A DNA stretch of 64,000 nt from Oceanospirillum sp048264105 (GCA_048264105.1 JBLXDJ010000003.1:124001-188000); one strand, 5' to 3'. Numbered from the stretch's first letter, positions 1 to 9,533 are shown. A program made the numbers and translations. Notes: generated by a model from the sequence alone, not told the origin.

Positions 1-37
1 GTAGCGGTCCTTAGCAACAACTGAATTCCCCTTTGCC

Positions 38-85
38 GGCAACCCGACGACCCAACGCGCACTGATCGGGTTGCCTGCCTTTTTA
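38..85 (+). terminator. Intrinsic terminator of an upstream gene outside the window
   Basis: A 10-bp perfect stem (38-47 with 66-75, GGCAACCCGA and its complement) encloses an 18-nt loop and is followed by TGCCTTTTT. It lies before the PrpF-family gene, so it probably ends transcription entering from the left. The strand is inferred from the T tract. Confidence 0.7.
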
Positions 86-140
86 CAAAACCACCGCGAC
101 CGATCGCGAGATCAATACAACAAAAATTTCGGAGCTCACG

Positions 141-1250
141 ATGACCATACAAACAACGATCCCCTGCACCATGATGCGCGGCGGCACCTCCCGGGGCCCC
201 TATTTCCTTGCTAACGACCTGCCACGGGATCCCGAACTTCGCGATCAGGTACTGATGGTGGTGATGGGTTCGGGGCACGCCCAGCAGATCGACGGTATTG
301 GCGGCGGTTCCAGCCTCTCCAGCAAGGTCGCCATCGTATCGGTTTCCAAACATCCGGACGCGGACATCGACTACCTGTTTGCGCAGGTGTCCGTGGATCA
401 AAAAACCGTGGATACCTCTCCCTCCTGCGGCAACATGCTGGCCGGTGTCGCTCCCTTTGCCATCGAGTCAGGGCTGGTTAACGCCGATGACGGCGAAACC
501 CGGGTACGGGTCCGTAACGTCAACACCGATTCCTTTATCGAAGTGGTGGTGCAGACCCCTGATGGTCAGGTGGACTATGACGGCGATACCTCCATCGACG
601 GCGTCCAGGGTACCGCAGCACCGGTACTGCTTAATTTTCTCGATGTCGCCGGCACCAAGACCGGGCACCTGCTGCCCACCGGCAACCTGCGCGACTGCAT
701 CGACGGTATCGAAGTGAGCTGTGTTGATGCCGCAGTACCTATGGTGCTGATCCCGGCGGAATCCCTCGGCAAAAGCGGCTGGGAAGGCAAGGAAGCACTT
801 GATAGCGATCCCGAGTTGCTGGCCCGGATCGAAAAGATCCGCCTCGAAGCGGCCTGGAAGATGGGACTGGGAGATGCCACCGGTAAGGTGCTGCCCAAGG
901 TATCGCTGCTGTCAAAGCCCCAGCACGGAGGCACCATCACCTCCCGTTATTTTGTGCCCGATAACTGCCATGCAGCCCATGCCGTCACCGGTGCTATCTG
1001 CGTCGCTACCGCCGCCATGCTGCCCGGCACCATCACCGATGACCTGATTGTGCGCCCCGAAAGCGATATCGCCGAGATCCGGGTCGAGCACCCCAGCGGC
1101 AAGATCGACGTGGTACTCCAGCTCGCCAGAGACGAAGCAGGCCTGCAGATCGACCGGGCGGGAATTATCCGCACCGCACGCAAGCTGTTTCGGGGCGAGC
1201 TCTATGTCCCCAGCCGTATCTGGTCACATCCGCAATCCCGGGCGTCCTGA
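141..1250 (+). CDS. PrpF-family isomerase (4-oxalomesaconate tautomerase / GalD-like)
   Basis: 369 residues, the usual length for the PrpF/LigU/GalD family, which has a diaminopimelate-epimerase-like fold and shifts double bonds in unsaturated tri- and dicarboxylates such as 4-oxalomesaconate or aconitate. The N-terminal MRGGTSRG motif (residues 12-19) and the SPSCGNM motif with Cys96 are visible. Lys62 and Cys96 have the spacing of the acid-base pair known in LigU. The ATG is preceded by GGAG. A TctC-type binding protein and a Tct permease follow on the same strand, so the enzyme probably acts on the acid they import. Which acid is not decided by the sequence: GalD (gallate route) and PrpF (2-methylcitrate route) are both possible, but no prp or gal genes are adjacent. 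Confidence 0.82.
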   Translation: MTIQTTIPCTMMRGGTSRGPYFLANDLPRDPELRDQVLMVVMGSGHAQQIDGIGGGSSLSSKVAIVSVSKHPDADIDYLFAQVSVDQKTVDTSPSCGNMLAGVAPFAIESGLVNADDGETRVRVRNVNTDSFIEVVVQTPDGQVDYDGDTSIDGVQGTAAPVLLNFLDVAGTKTGHLLPTGNLRDCIDGIEVSCVDAAVPMVLIPAESLGKSGWEGKEALDSDPELLARIEKIRLEAAWKMGLGDATGKVLPKVSLLSKPQHGGTITSRYFVPDNCHAAHAVTGAICVATAAMLPGTITDDLIVRPESDIAEIRVEHPSGKIDVVLQLARDEAGLQIDRAGIIRTARKLFRGELYVPSRIWSHPQSRAS

Positions 1251-1401
1251 ACCGGCACTAAATAATGCCTGAAGAATACAACATGACAGGTTGCTGACAG
1301 GTTCGGTCAGTAACTTGAACTCAAGCTAAGACGGATGGGACAGAAAAACCAACCAATCTACGCCAACCAATAAAAAAGAAACAAACAGAGAGAGAATAAT
1401 T

Positions 1402-2526
1402 ATGAACGCTAAAAACAATAACAAGCGCTCAATATTCAAGATGGTTCAGGGCATTGCTGCCGGTGTCGCCGGTGTTGCCTGTATCGCCACCCTCGGTGTT
1501 ACCGCTCCCGCTCATGCCGCTGTCGATTTCAGTGGCGAACGGATCGAATGGATCGTGCCTTTCAAAGAGGGCGGCGGTTCAGATACCTGGGCGCGCTTCT
1601 TCGCCCCTATGATCTCAGAAAACCTGCCGGGCCAACCGCCGGTAGTCGTTAAAAACATCCCCGGTGGCGGTTCCACCAAGGGTGCCAACCAGTTCCAGCG
1701 ACGAGCCCGGAACAGCGGTGTGAATATTCTCGGCACCTCCGGTTCCACCCAGTTCCCTTATCTGCTGGGTGATCGACGCGCCAACTACGAGTACAAAGAC
1801 TGGACCCCTGTGCTGGCCTCGCCCACCGGTGGTGTGTTTTATGTCAGCCCGGAACTGGGCATCAAGTCCGCTAAAGACCTGGCTTCCCTGAGAGGCAAAG
1901 AGCTCAAGTACGCCAGCCAAGGTGCTACTTCGCTGGATCTGGTACCGCTGCTGGCACTGGATATTCTGGATATCGATGTGCAGGCGATCTTTGGTATGAA
2001 GGGTCGCGGCGCGGGTCGTCTGGCCTTTGAACGGGGTGAGGTCAACATCGATTACCAAACCTCCTCTGCCTACCTGAAAAAAGTGGTACCTCTGATTGAT
2101 GAGGGCAAGGTTGTTCCTATCATGTCCTGGGGTGTTCTGGATGACGACGGCAATCTGCAGCGTGACCCGACCTTCCCCGATCTTCCACACTTTGCCGAAG
2201 TCTACGAGATGATCCACGGTAAGAAGCCGGAAGGCACCGAATTTAAGGTCTGGAAAGCGTTCTTCGCGGCTGGTTTTGCGGCCCAGAAAGGTATTTTTCT
2301 ACCCAAGGGCACCTCACAGAAAGTGATCGACGCCTGGGGTGACGCCGTTGAAAAAACCGTTCAGTCCGAGGCTTTCAAAAATCGGGCTGAAGACGTTCTG
2401 GGTTCCTATCCTCAGGCTGTCAAAGGCAAGGCCGTGAAGGCATTCCAATCTGCCCTTGATATCTCTGATAGCGACCGTCAATGGGTTCGCGACTGGCTGG
2501 CGACACGCTACAACGTCAAGCTTTAA
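1402..2526 (+). CDS. TctC-type (Bug family) periplasmic solute-binding protein
   Basis: 374 residues with a long Sec signal peptide (basic start, hydrophobic residues about 15-36, cleavage near APAHA-AVDF). The mature part opens with the Bug signature of strand, glycine-rich loop and GGGSDTWAR (about residues 57-65). Such proteins bind carboxylates in the periplasm and hand them to TctA/TctB permeases of the tripartite tricarboxylate transporter family. It lies 151 bp after the PrpF-family gene and 71 bp before the permease, consistent with one transcription unit. The ligand cannot be read from sequence; a di- or tricarboxylate is inferred from the neighbours. The ribosome site is a weak AGAGAGA. 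Confidence 0.88.
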   Translation: MNAKNNNKRSIFKMVQGIAAGVAGVACIATLGVTAPAHAAVDFSGERIEWIVPFKEGGGSDTWARFFAPMISENLPGQPPVVVKNIPGGGSTKGANQFQRRARNSGVNILGTSGSTQFPYLLGDRRANYEYKDWTPVLASPTGGVFYVSPELGIKSAKDLASLRGKELKYASQGATSLDLVPLLALDILDIDVQAIFGMKGRGAGRLAFERGEVNIDYQTSSAYLKKVVPLIDEGKVVPIMSWGVLDDDGNLQRDPTFPDLPHFAEVYEMIHGKKPEGTEFKVWKAFFAAGFAAQKGIFLPKGTSQKVIDAWGDAVEKTVQSEAFKNRAEDVLGSYPQAVKGKAVKAFQSALDISDSDRQWVRDWLATRYNVKL

Positions 2527-2597
2527 TCCCCCCTTCTCCTACCGAAATACGGGCTCTGCCGAGCCCGTGATCATCAAATTCTATCGAGGTAAGGAAC

Positions 2598-4601
2598 ATG
2601 ATTGACGCCTTCCTGACCGCCCTGCAAACCGTCATGACCGTAAACCATCTGATCTATTTGGGTGGCGGTGTGATGCTGGGGCTCGCAATCGGTATTTTCC
2701 CCGGCCTGGGGGGTATTGCCGGACTCTCGCTGCTTCTACCCTTTTTGTACGGTATGGAGCCAACCACTGCCCTTGCCATGCTGATCGGCCTGGTTGCCGT
2801 TATCCCAACCTCCGACACCTTTACCTCGGTACTGATGGGTATCCCCGGCTCCAGCGGCTCGCAGGCCACCGTGCTCGATGGCTTCCCAATGGCTAAGAAA
2901 GGTCAGGCGGCACGGGCACTGTCTGCCGCCTTCTCCGCGTCACTGTTTGGGGGCCTGTTTGGTGCACTGGTACTGACCGGATTCGTGCTGATCGCCCGTC
3001 CTGTCATCCTGTCTTTCGGCTCGGCAGAGCTCTTTATGCTGACACTACTGGGTCTGAGCATGGTCGGCGTGCTGGCCGGTAACAGCCTGATCAAAGGCCT
3101 GGGGGCCTGCGGCATCGGCCTGTTGCTGGGCAGTGTCGGCGGCGCACCTGCCACCGGCGAATACCGTATGACCTTCGGCAACTTTTACCTGATGGACGGC
3201 ATTCCGCTGGTGGTTGTGGGTCTCGGTATCTTTGCGCTACCGGAAATTATCGATCTGCTTCGCCAAAACCGCGCCATCGCCGAAGCGGCCGAACTGGGCA
3301 GCGGCTGGCTGGCGGGTGTGCGTGATCTGGTCAAACACAAATGGCTGGCGTTCCGCTGTGCCGTGATCGGTTGCGTTGTGGGCGCACTTCCCGGCCTCGG
3401 TGGTAGCGTGGTCGACTGGATCTCCTACGGTCATGCGGTACAGACCACCAAAGATAAAGACGGCTTTGGTGACGGAGATGTGCGCGGTGTACTGGCGCCG
3501 GAGTCCTCCAATAATGCTAAAGAGGGTGGCGCTTTAATCCCAACCCTGCTGTTTGGCATTCCCGGCTCTGGCAGCATGGCGGTATTTTTAGGCGGTATGG
3601 TGCTGATCGGCATCGAGCCCGGTCCCTCAATGGTGACCACCAACCTGGATGTCACCTACACCATCGTCTGGTCTCTGGCGCTTGCCAACGTACTCGGCGC
3701 GGGAGCCTGTCTGCTGTTGTCTAAGTGGGTCGCGAAAGTCACCACGATCCCATACGCGTTGATGGCACCTTTCATGATCACCGTGATCTGTTTCGCCGCC
3801 TTCCAGGCCACACGTGACCTCAGCGATCTGGTGATGCTGCTGGCGATCGGTGTGCTGGGTGTCCTGATGAAGCGCTTCGACTGGCCGCGCCCTGCATTCC
3901 TGATCGGGTTTGTACTGGCCGGTGGTATGGAAACTTACCTCTATCAGGCTCTGCAGTTTGATGGTTGGGGCTTCCTGCTCAAGCCCGGCGTTATGATCAT
4001 CGGCGCACTGACCGTGATTTCCATCTACTTTGCCGCACGCCATGCCTCAAAGAGCGGCAGCAAAGAGGATACTGGCGAAGAAACCAAGACAGAGACACGC
4101 AAAGCACCGCGCGCTACCAATCTGGGACCACAGACACTGTTTGCAGCCGCAATCTTCCTGGTCTTCGCCTACGGTCTTTACGATGCCTTCCAGCAATCGC
4201 TGCTGGGCGGGGTATTCACCGGTGGTATCTCGACTCTGATGCTGGCTCTGAGTGGCACCGTACTGTTCAAACTGGCCACCAAACGGGTCGATGATCCGGT
4301 TAATTTCGACAACGAGGTCGTTGCCGGTTATCAGGGTGATCAGAGCATCACCAGTCTGCCGCACTACGTGTTCTGGATTGCCGGGCTGATCGCCAGCTGC
4401 TATCTGGTGGGCTTTCTGATCTCCATCGCTGCTTTCTTTGTGGCCTTCCTGCTGATCAAAGCCCGTGCTTCGGTGCTCCGCACGACGGTACTGACCGGTT
4501 CAGCGGTGGTATTTATGGCGACTCTGGCTCACCTGATGGTGCTGGATCTGCCCCGTGGACTGCTGCAGGACGCGATGCATCTGCCCTGGCCCATTAACTG
4601 A
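2598..4601 (+). CDS. Fused TctA-TctB permease of a tripartite tricarboxylate transporter
   Basis: 667 residues, much longer than TctA alone (about 500). Residues 1 to about 485 are the large TctA membrane domain, with the glycine-rich IGIFPGLGG and MGIPGSSGSQAT loops near the start and a second PGLGG / FGIPGSG repeat near residues 265-330. A charged Lys/Glu/Thr-rich linker (about 485-510) leads to a second domain of about 150 residues with four hydrophobic segments, matching the small subunit TctB. Transport is expected to be secondary, driven by a cation gradient, with the preceding TctC protein delivering substrate. A clear AAGGA precedes the ATG. The fusion is direct sequence evidence; the substrate is inferred to be an organic acid. 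Confidence 0.88.
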   Translation: MIDAFLTALQTVMTVNHLIYLGGGVMLGLAIGIFPGLGGIAGLSLLLPFLYGMEPTTALAMLIGLVAVIPTSDTFTSVLMGIPGSSGSQATVLDGFPMAKKGQAARALSAAFSASLFGGLFGALVLTGFVLIARPVILSFGSAELFMLTLLGLSMVGVLAGNSLIKGLGACGIGLLLGSVGGAPATGEYRMTFGNFYLMDGIPLVVVGLGIFALPEIIDLLRQNRAIAEAAELGSGWLAGVRDLVKHKWLAFRCAVIGCVVGALPGLGGSVVDWISYGHAVQTTKDKDGFGDGDVRGVLAPESSNNAKEGGALIPTLLFGIPGSGSMAVFLGGMVLIGIEPGPSMVTTNLDVTYTIVWSLALANVLGAGACLLLSKWVAKVTTIPYALMAPFMITVICFAAFQATRDLSDLVMLLAIGVLGVLMKRFDWPRPAFLIGFVLAGGMETYLYQALQFDGWGFLLKPGVMIIGALTVISIYFAARHASKSGSKEDTGEETKTETRKAPRATNLGPQTLFAAAIFLVFAYGLYDAFQQSLLGGVFTGGISTLMLALSGTVLFKLATKRVDDPVNFDNEVVAGYQGDQSITSLPHYVFWIAGLIASCYLVGFLISIAAFFVAFLLIKARASVLRTTVLTGSAVVFMATLAHLMVLDLPRGLLQDAMHLPWPIN

Positions 4602-4627
4602 ACACAGCGGACTTTAGGAGAACGATC

Positions 4628-5491
4628 ATGGTACAACCCAAATCCATTCTGATGCCGCTATCAAGCAGCGGTCAGGTGCAGGAACGACTGCTTGGTGCGC
4701 TCTCGGTCACGACGTTTTTCAACGCACACCTGGAGGTGATGCACGCCCAGATCAGCCCACGGCAGTTTATCCCTGACGATGCCGTCGCCAAGCACATGCC
4801 CCACAGTCTGCTGCATGAGCTGGACGCACTGGCCGACAAATACTCGGTCACCGAGTCCAGCGAGCTGCAAAGGATGTTCTTCACCCTTTGCGAACAGCAA
4901 GGTATAACGCATGGCGAGGCGTCGATTGCCGATCAGCCGACCGCCTACTGGCGTGAAATCAATGGTCTGCGCAGCGAGCTGGCGGGCGAACGGGGTAAGG
5001 TCAGCGATCTGATCATCGTCCCGCAGCCCAAAAACGGCAAGCCGACCTCAACCTTCGAAGCCGCCATCATGCGCAGCGGCAAGCCGGTGTTGCTGGTGCC
5101 TCGAACTATGACGAGCTTCAGTCCCAAACGGGTGATGATCGCCTGGAATGGCAGCACCGAGGGCGGGCGCGCAGTGACTCACGCTTTGCCGGTGCTGCAA
5201 AAAGCCAAAGAGGTGGTCGTGGCGACCAGTCACAGCTCAGCCCTGCGCAAGCCGGGAGCCAACGAGCTGATCGATTATCTCGCCCGTCACGGAATCAGGG
5301 CGGTCAGCAAGAACTTCGACAGCGGGCGTAGCTCGACCGGAGAAGCACTGCTGTCGCTGGTAGATTCGATGGGGATCGATTTGCTGGTGATGGGAGCCTT
5401 TACCCATCGCCGGGTGCATGAACAGATATTTGGCGGGATCACCCAGCATATGGTGGGCCACGCTAATATTCCGGTTTTTATGATGCACTAG
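4628..5491 (+). CDS. Universal stress protein, tandem-domain UspA family
   Basis: 287 residues, the length of a two-domain Usp. The first half (1-150) is divergent but starts with the ILMPL strand. The second half begins KRVMIAWNGSTEGGRAV (from about 168) and ends with GAFTHRRVHEQIFGGIT, a version of the nucleotide-loop motif in which one glycine is Thr. Cytoplasmic. It follows the permease by 26 bp with a strong TAGGAG site, so it is likely the last gene of the organic-acid operon and is followed by a strong terminator. Usp genes often sit beside secondary transporters; a role in tuning transport or stress survival is inference. Confidence 0.85.
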   Translation: MVQPKSILMPLSSSGQVQERLLGALSVTTFFNAHLEVMHAQISPRQFIPDDAVAKHMPHSLLHELDALADKYSVTESSELQRMFFTLCEQQGITHGEASIADQPTAYWREINGLRSELAGERGKVSDLIIVPQPKNGKPTSTFEAAIMRSGKPVLLVPRTMTSFSPKRVMIAWNGSTEGGRAVTHALPVLQKAKEVVVATSHSSALRKPGANELIDYLARHGIRAVSKNFDSGRSSTGEALLSLVDSMGIDLLVMGAFTHRRVHEQIFGGITQHMVGHANIPVFMMH

Positions 5492-5580
5492 CTTTGAAGT
5501 TAATACGCACAATCACCAAAAAGCTGTTATTAGCCTGACGGAATTGTCTGACGTACAAAAGCCTCACGCCACAAAGCAAA

Positions 5581-5620
5581 AAAGCCGGTTCACCCTTATC
5601 AGGTGAACCGGCTTTTTCTT
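5581..5620. terminator. Bidirectional intrinsic terminator between usp and recA
   Basis: A perfect 14-bp stem (5581-5594 with 5602-5615, AAAGCCGGTTCACC and complement), a 7-nt loop, then TTCTT; the A-rich left arm supplies the U tract for the opposite strand. It separates the convergent usp and recA genes. Confidence 0.9.
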
Positions 5621-5652
5621 GTCTTAAGAACCTGCCCGAAAACGGTTAATGC

Positions 5653-6738
5653 TTATTCAGCATCTTTTCCGGCCAGTGCATTTGCGGCAGCAGCCTGCTT
5701 GTCGGCTTTCGCATCAGCGGCAGCTTTCTCTTCTTTCGCAGCCGGAGCGGTCAGCAGCAGCTCACGCAGAGCGCCATCGATTTCATTCATCACTTCCGGG
5801 TTGTCCAGCAGGTACTGAGCGGCATTGGCTTTACCCTGACCGATCTTGTTGCCTTTGTAGCTGTACCAGGCACCGGCTTTGTCCACCAGTTTATGCTGTA
5901 CACCCAGATCGATCACTTCACCGGCGTGGTAGATACCCTTACCGTACATGATCTGGAATTCAGCTTGTTTGAACGGCGGTGATACCTTGTTCTTCACAAC
6001 CTTAACGCGGGTCTCGTTACCTACAATCTCATCACCCTGCTTCACAGAACCGGTACGACGGATATCCAGACGAACAGAAGCGTAGAATTTCAGCGCATTA
6101 CCACCGGTAGTGGTTTCAGGGTTACCGAACATGACGCCGATCTTCATACGAATCTGGTTAATAAAGATCACCAGACAGTTAGCGTTTTTGATGTTACCGG
6201 TAATTTTACGCAGTGCCTGAGACATCAGACGCGCCTGCAGACCCATGTGAGAATCACCCATCTCACCTTCGATCTCGGCACGCGGGGTCAGTGCTGCTAC
6301 GGAGTCAACAATCACCACGTCTACCGCGTTGGAACGTACCAGCATGTCGGTAATTTCCAGCGCCTGCTCACCGGTATCCGGCTGAGAGACCAGCATGTCA
6401 TCCAGATTCACACCCAGCTTCTCAGCGTAGATAGGATCCAGTGCGTGCTCAGCATCAACGAAGGCACAGGTTTTACCCATCTTCTGAGCTTCAGCAATCA
6501 CCTGAAGCGTCAGTGTGGTTTTACCGGAAGATTCAGGACCATAGATCTCAACGATACGACCGAAAGGCAGACCGCCAATACCCAAAGCAACATCCAGACC
6601 CAGAGAGCCAGTGGATACCGCAGGAATAGCTTCACGAGGCTGTTCGCCCATGCGCATCACTGCGCCTTTACCAAACTGACGTTCGATCTGGCCTAATGCG
6701 GCGGAGAGAGCTTTCTTGCGATTTTCTTGATCAGACAT
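5653..6738 (-). CDS. recA: RecA recombinase
   Basis: 361 residues. RecA forms filaments on single-stranded DNA, drives strand exchange and triggers LexA self-cleavage in the SOS response. Walker A is GPESSGKT at 67-74, loop L1 lies near EGEMGDSHMG, and loop L2 near MFGNPETTTGGNAL. The C-terminal tail is rich in Ala, Lys and Asp, as usual. The ATG is preceded by AAAGG. A LexA box lies just upstream. recX, which often follows recA, is absent: downstream is a terminator and then usp on the other strand. Single-gene transcription is likely. Confidence 0.98.
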   Translation of the reverse strand: MSDQENRKKALSAALGQIERQFGKGAVMRMGEQPREAIPAVSTGSLGLDVALGIGGLPFGRIVEIYGPESSGKTTLTLQVIAEAQKMGKTCAFVDAEHALDPIYAEKLGVNLDDMLVSQPDTGEQALEITDMLVRSNAVDVVIVDSVAALTPRAEIEGEMGDSHMGLQARLMSQALRKITGNIKNANCLVIFINQIRMKIGVMFGNPETTTGGNALKFYASVRLDIRRTGSVKQGDEIVGNETRVKVVKNKVSPPFKQAEFQIMYGKGIYHAGEVIDLGVQHKLVDKAGAWYSYKGNKIGQGKANAAQYLLDNPEVMNEIDGALRELLLTAPAAKEEKAAADAKADKQAAAANALAGKDAE

Positions 6739-6770
6739 GACACACCTTTCGATTGAGATCCTTAAACTGC

Positions 6771-6811
6771 GGAATACTGTATATGAAAACAGTATAGGTG
6801 TACAGTATTCC
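6771..6811 (-). promoter_or_regulatory. LexA box within a nested inverted repeat upstream of recA
   Basis: 6777-6792 reads CTGT-ATATGAAA-ACAG, a match to the gammaproteobacterial CTGT-N8-ACAG LexA consensus, with TA flanks extending the dyad to 6775-6794. A wider perfect inverted repeat (GGAATACTGTA at 6771-6781 and its complement at 6801-6811) overlaps it. The box is 39 bp upstream of the recA start, as expected for an SOS operator. Confidence 0.88.
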
Positions 6812-7006
6812 CAGCGCCTATCTGAAGCACATTTTCAAAGTGCTTTAGAATCAAATAGATAGCGAAAAATCAGGATAAAAATTAAGCTTTAAGCCTGCTC
6901 CCTTAACCGGAAATTATCCCGTAAAACACTGGATAAAACCTATGTTTTGACAGCTCAGGGAACAGGTTGAAACGATAGTGGCAAATTATAACGGTCTGGC
7001 AGTCTG

Positions 7007-8983
7007 ATGAAACTTTATATTGCGGAAAAACCCAGTTTAGGACGTGCAATCGCTGCGGTATTACCCAAGCCTCACAAGAAGCACGATGGTTACATCGAAG
7101 CGGCTAATGGTGATTGCGTCAGCTGGTGTATCGGCCATCTGTTAGAACAGGCTGATCCGGAAAGTTACGACCCTGCCCTGAAAAAATGGCAGCTGGACCG
7201 TCTGCCGATTATTCCAGATGAGTGGCAGCTGAAACCTAAACCTAAAACCCGCAAGCAGCTGACCGTACTGCGCCAGCTGGTGAAGAAAGCCAGCCAACTG
7301 GTTAACGCCGGAGACCCGGATCGTGAAGGACAGCTGCTGGTGGATGAGGTGATCAGTTATCTGAAACCACCTGTGAATAAGATCAAAAATGCCCAACGGG
7401 TACTGATCAGCGACCTGACTCCTACTGCAGTGAAAAAAGCGATTGCAAGTCCTCGCGCCAACCGTGACTTTATTCCTCTGGCCACCTCTGCCCTCGCCCG
7501 TAGCCGTGCCGACTGGCTGTACGGCATCAACCTGACCCGCGCCTTTACAGTGAAAGGCCAGCAATCCGGTTATAGCGGTGTGCTGTCCGTTGGCCGCGTA
7601 CAGACTCCGGTGCTGGGACTGGTGGTACGCAGGGATCAGGAGATCGCCAATTTCCTGCCGAAAGACTTTTATGAGGTGCTGGCTAATATCCAACCCGCTG
7701 AAGGAGATCCCGTCAGCTTTACTGCCAAATGGATTCCCAGCGACGCCTGCCTGCCCCATCAGGATGATGAAGGCCGGGTGATCAACCGTAAGCTGGCGGA
7801 GCATGTGGTGCAGAGCATTTTCCAGCAGCCTGCCAAGGTCATCAAACTGGAAGAGAAACAGAAAAGCGAAGCGCCGCCGCTGCCCTTTAACCTGTCGCAG
7901 CTGCAGATCACCGCCAATAAGGCGTTCGGGCTTTCTGCCCAACAGGTGCTGGATACCTGCCAGAGCCTGTATGAAAGACACAACCTGATCACCTACCCCC
8001 GCTCTGACAGCCGTCATCTGCCCACTGAACAGTGGGGCGACCGTCATCAGGTTTTAGGGGCTATTGGCAATAATCTGGGTACCGAGCATCCGGCTGCGTT
8101 TGTCTCTAAGGCTAATCCGGAGCTGAAAAGCAAAGCCTGGAATAACAGTAAGGTGGATGCGCACCATGCGATTATCCCTACCGGAAAAAGCTCTGATATC
8201 AGCCGTCTGTCGGCAACGGAACAAAAAGTGTATCGCCTGATTGCCCAGTATTATCTGGCGCAGTTTTTCCCGGCTTACCGCTATCTGGCGCAAGTCGCCG
8301 AATTTGAGATCAAAGGCGGCCACTTTATTGCCAAGGCGCGACAGAATCAGGATCTCGGCTGGAAGCCCCTGCTGAAACAGGAACCCGAAGAGCAGCATCT
8401 GCCAGCTTTCAAACAAGGCGATATTCTCTGGTGCAGCCATGGCGAGTTATTAGCGAAGGAAACGCAACCACCGAAGCACTTCACCGATGCAACGCTGCTG
8501 GCCGCGATGACAGGCATCAGCCGCTTTGTGAAGGATACCGAGATTCGCAAAATTCTGAAGGAAACCGATGGCTTAGGCACAGAAGCTACCCGGGCGGGCA
8601 TTATTGAGCTGTTGATAAAACGGGGCTTTATCCGTCGGCAGAACAAACTCGTTTTATCCACAGACTCAGGTAAGGCCCTGATTCGAAATCTGCCGGAATC
8701 CACTACTCTGCCGGATCGCACCGCCCAGTGGGAAAGCCAGTTAGACGCGATCAGCCAGAAGGCCAAGCGCTATAACGATTTTATGTTACCGATGCTGGAG
8801 GATCTGAAAGCGCTGGTCGATCAGGCAAAGGCTCAACAGATGAGCGGTCTGGCGGGACTGAAAGGTCAAAGCCCCTTTAAGAAACGGCGTAAAAGCAGTG
8901 GCAAGGCGGGAACGGGTGGTAAATCCGGTGCTGCAGGCTCAGGCAGAAAATACCCGAGCCGCAAACCAAAAGCGAAAACCTGA
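7007..8983 (+). CDS. topB: DNA topoisomerase III
   Basis: 658 residues, close to the E. coli enzyme (653). A type IA topoisomerase that decatenates DNA and resolves recombination intermediates. The Toprim domain opens with LYIAEKPSLGRAIA and carries AGDPDREGQ (101-109, acidic metal residues). The catalytic tyrosine is Tyr330 in LITYPRSDS. The last 35 residues are a basic Lys/Arg/Gly/Ser tail typical of TopB DNA binding. It lies head to head with recA across 268 bp and tail to tail with pncC with 7 bp between the stops. Confidence 0.96.
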   Translation: MKLYIAEKPSLGRAIAAVLPKPHKKHDGYIEAANGDCVSWCIGHLLEQADPESYDPALKKWQLDRLPIIPDEWQLKPKPKTRKQLTVLRQLVKKASQLVNAGDPDREGQLLVDEVISYLKPPVNKIKNAQRVLISDLTPTAVKKAIASPRANRDFIPLATSALARSRADWLYGINLTRAFTVKGQQSGYSGVLSVGRVQTPVLGLVVRRDQEIANFLPKDFYEVLANIQPAEGDPVSFTAKWIPSDACLPHQDDEGRVINRKLAEHVVQSIFQQPAKVIKLEEKQKSEAPPLPFNLSQLQITANKAFGLSAQQVLDTCQSLYERHNLITYPRSDSRHLPTEQWGDRHQVLGAIGNNLGTEHPAAFVSKANPELKSKAWNNSKVDAHHAIIPTGKSSDISRLSATEQKVYRLIAQYYLAQFFPAYRYLAQVAEFEIKGGHFIAKARQNQDLGWKPLLKQEPEEQHLPAFKQGDILWCSHGELLAKETQPPKHFTDATLLAAMTGISRFVKDTEIRKILKETDGLGTEATRAGIIELLIKRGFIRRQNKLVLSTDSGKALIRNLPESTTLPDRTAQWESQLDAISQKAKRYNDFMLPMLEDLKALVDQAKAQQMSGLAGLKGQSPFKKRRKSSGKAGTGGKSGAAGSGRKYPSRKPKAKT

Positions 8984-8990
8984 GCTTAAC

Positions 8991-9476
8991 CTAGGACAGA
9001 AAACCGAGCAGGCGGGACAGGGCAGTATCTATGGTCTGCTCCCGCACCGCTTCACGGTCACCATCAAACAGAAAGCGCTCAGCCTGAATACTGTCGGCGT
9101 CACCCCAGGCGATCCAGACGGTGCCCACGGGTTTCTCCGGGCTGCCACCGCCGGGACCAGCGACGCCGCTGACGGAGACCGCAAAGGAAGCCTCACTGTT
9201 TACCACCGCGCCAGCAACCATCGCCTTAACCACCGCTTCGCTTACCGCGCCATGCCCGGCAATCACCTCAGCGGGTACATCCAACATGCGGCTTTTCGCC
9301 TGATTGGAGTAGGTGACAAACCCCGCATCAAACCATGAGGAGCTTCCCGCTACAGCGGTTAAAGCCTGAGCAATACCACCACCGGTACAGGATTCTGCCG
9401 TGGCCATCAGCGCCTGACGTTGGGTGAGCTGATCAGCCAGAGCCTCAATGATTGTGGTGCGTTGCGGATTATTCAT
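8991..9476 (-). CDS. pncC: Nicotinamide-nucleotide amidase, CinA C-terminal domain family
   Basis: 161 residues, the length of stand-alone PncC. It converts nicotinamide mononucleotide to nicotinate mononucleotide in NAD salvage. Family signatures visible are ATAESCTGGGIAQALT (about 26-41), the GSSWFDAGFVTYSN segment and SGVAGPGGGSPEKPVGTVW. In many gammaproteobacteria this gene directly precedes recA; here it is on the recA strand but separated from it by topB. No good Shine-Dalgarno is seen before the ATG. The old name 'competence-damage protein' would be misleading. Confidence 0.93.
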   Translation of the reverse strand: MNNPQRTTIIEALADQLTQRQALMATAESCTGGGIAQALTAVAGSSSWFDAGFVTYSNQAKSRMLDVPAEVIAGHGAVSEAVVKAMVAGAVVNSEASFAVSVSGVAGPGGGSPEKPVGTVWIAWGDADSIQAERFLFDGDREAVREQTIDTALSRLLGFLS

Positions 9477-9533
9477 AAGTGAGCCAAAAGCGTTCAGAAT
9501 GGGAAGGCTATGATAGGGGATTCAACGATAGCA

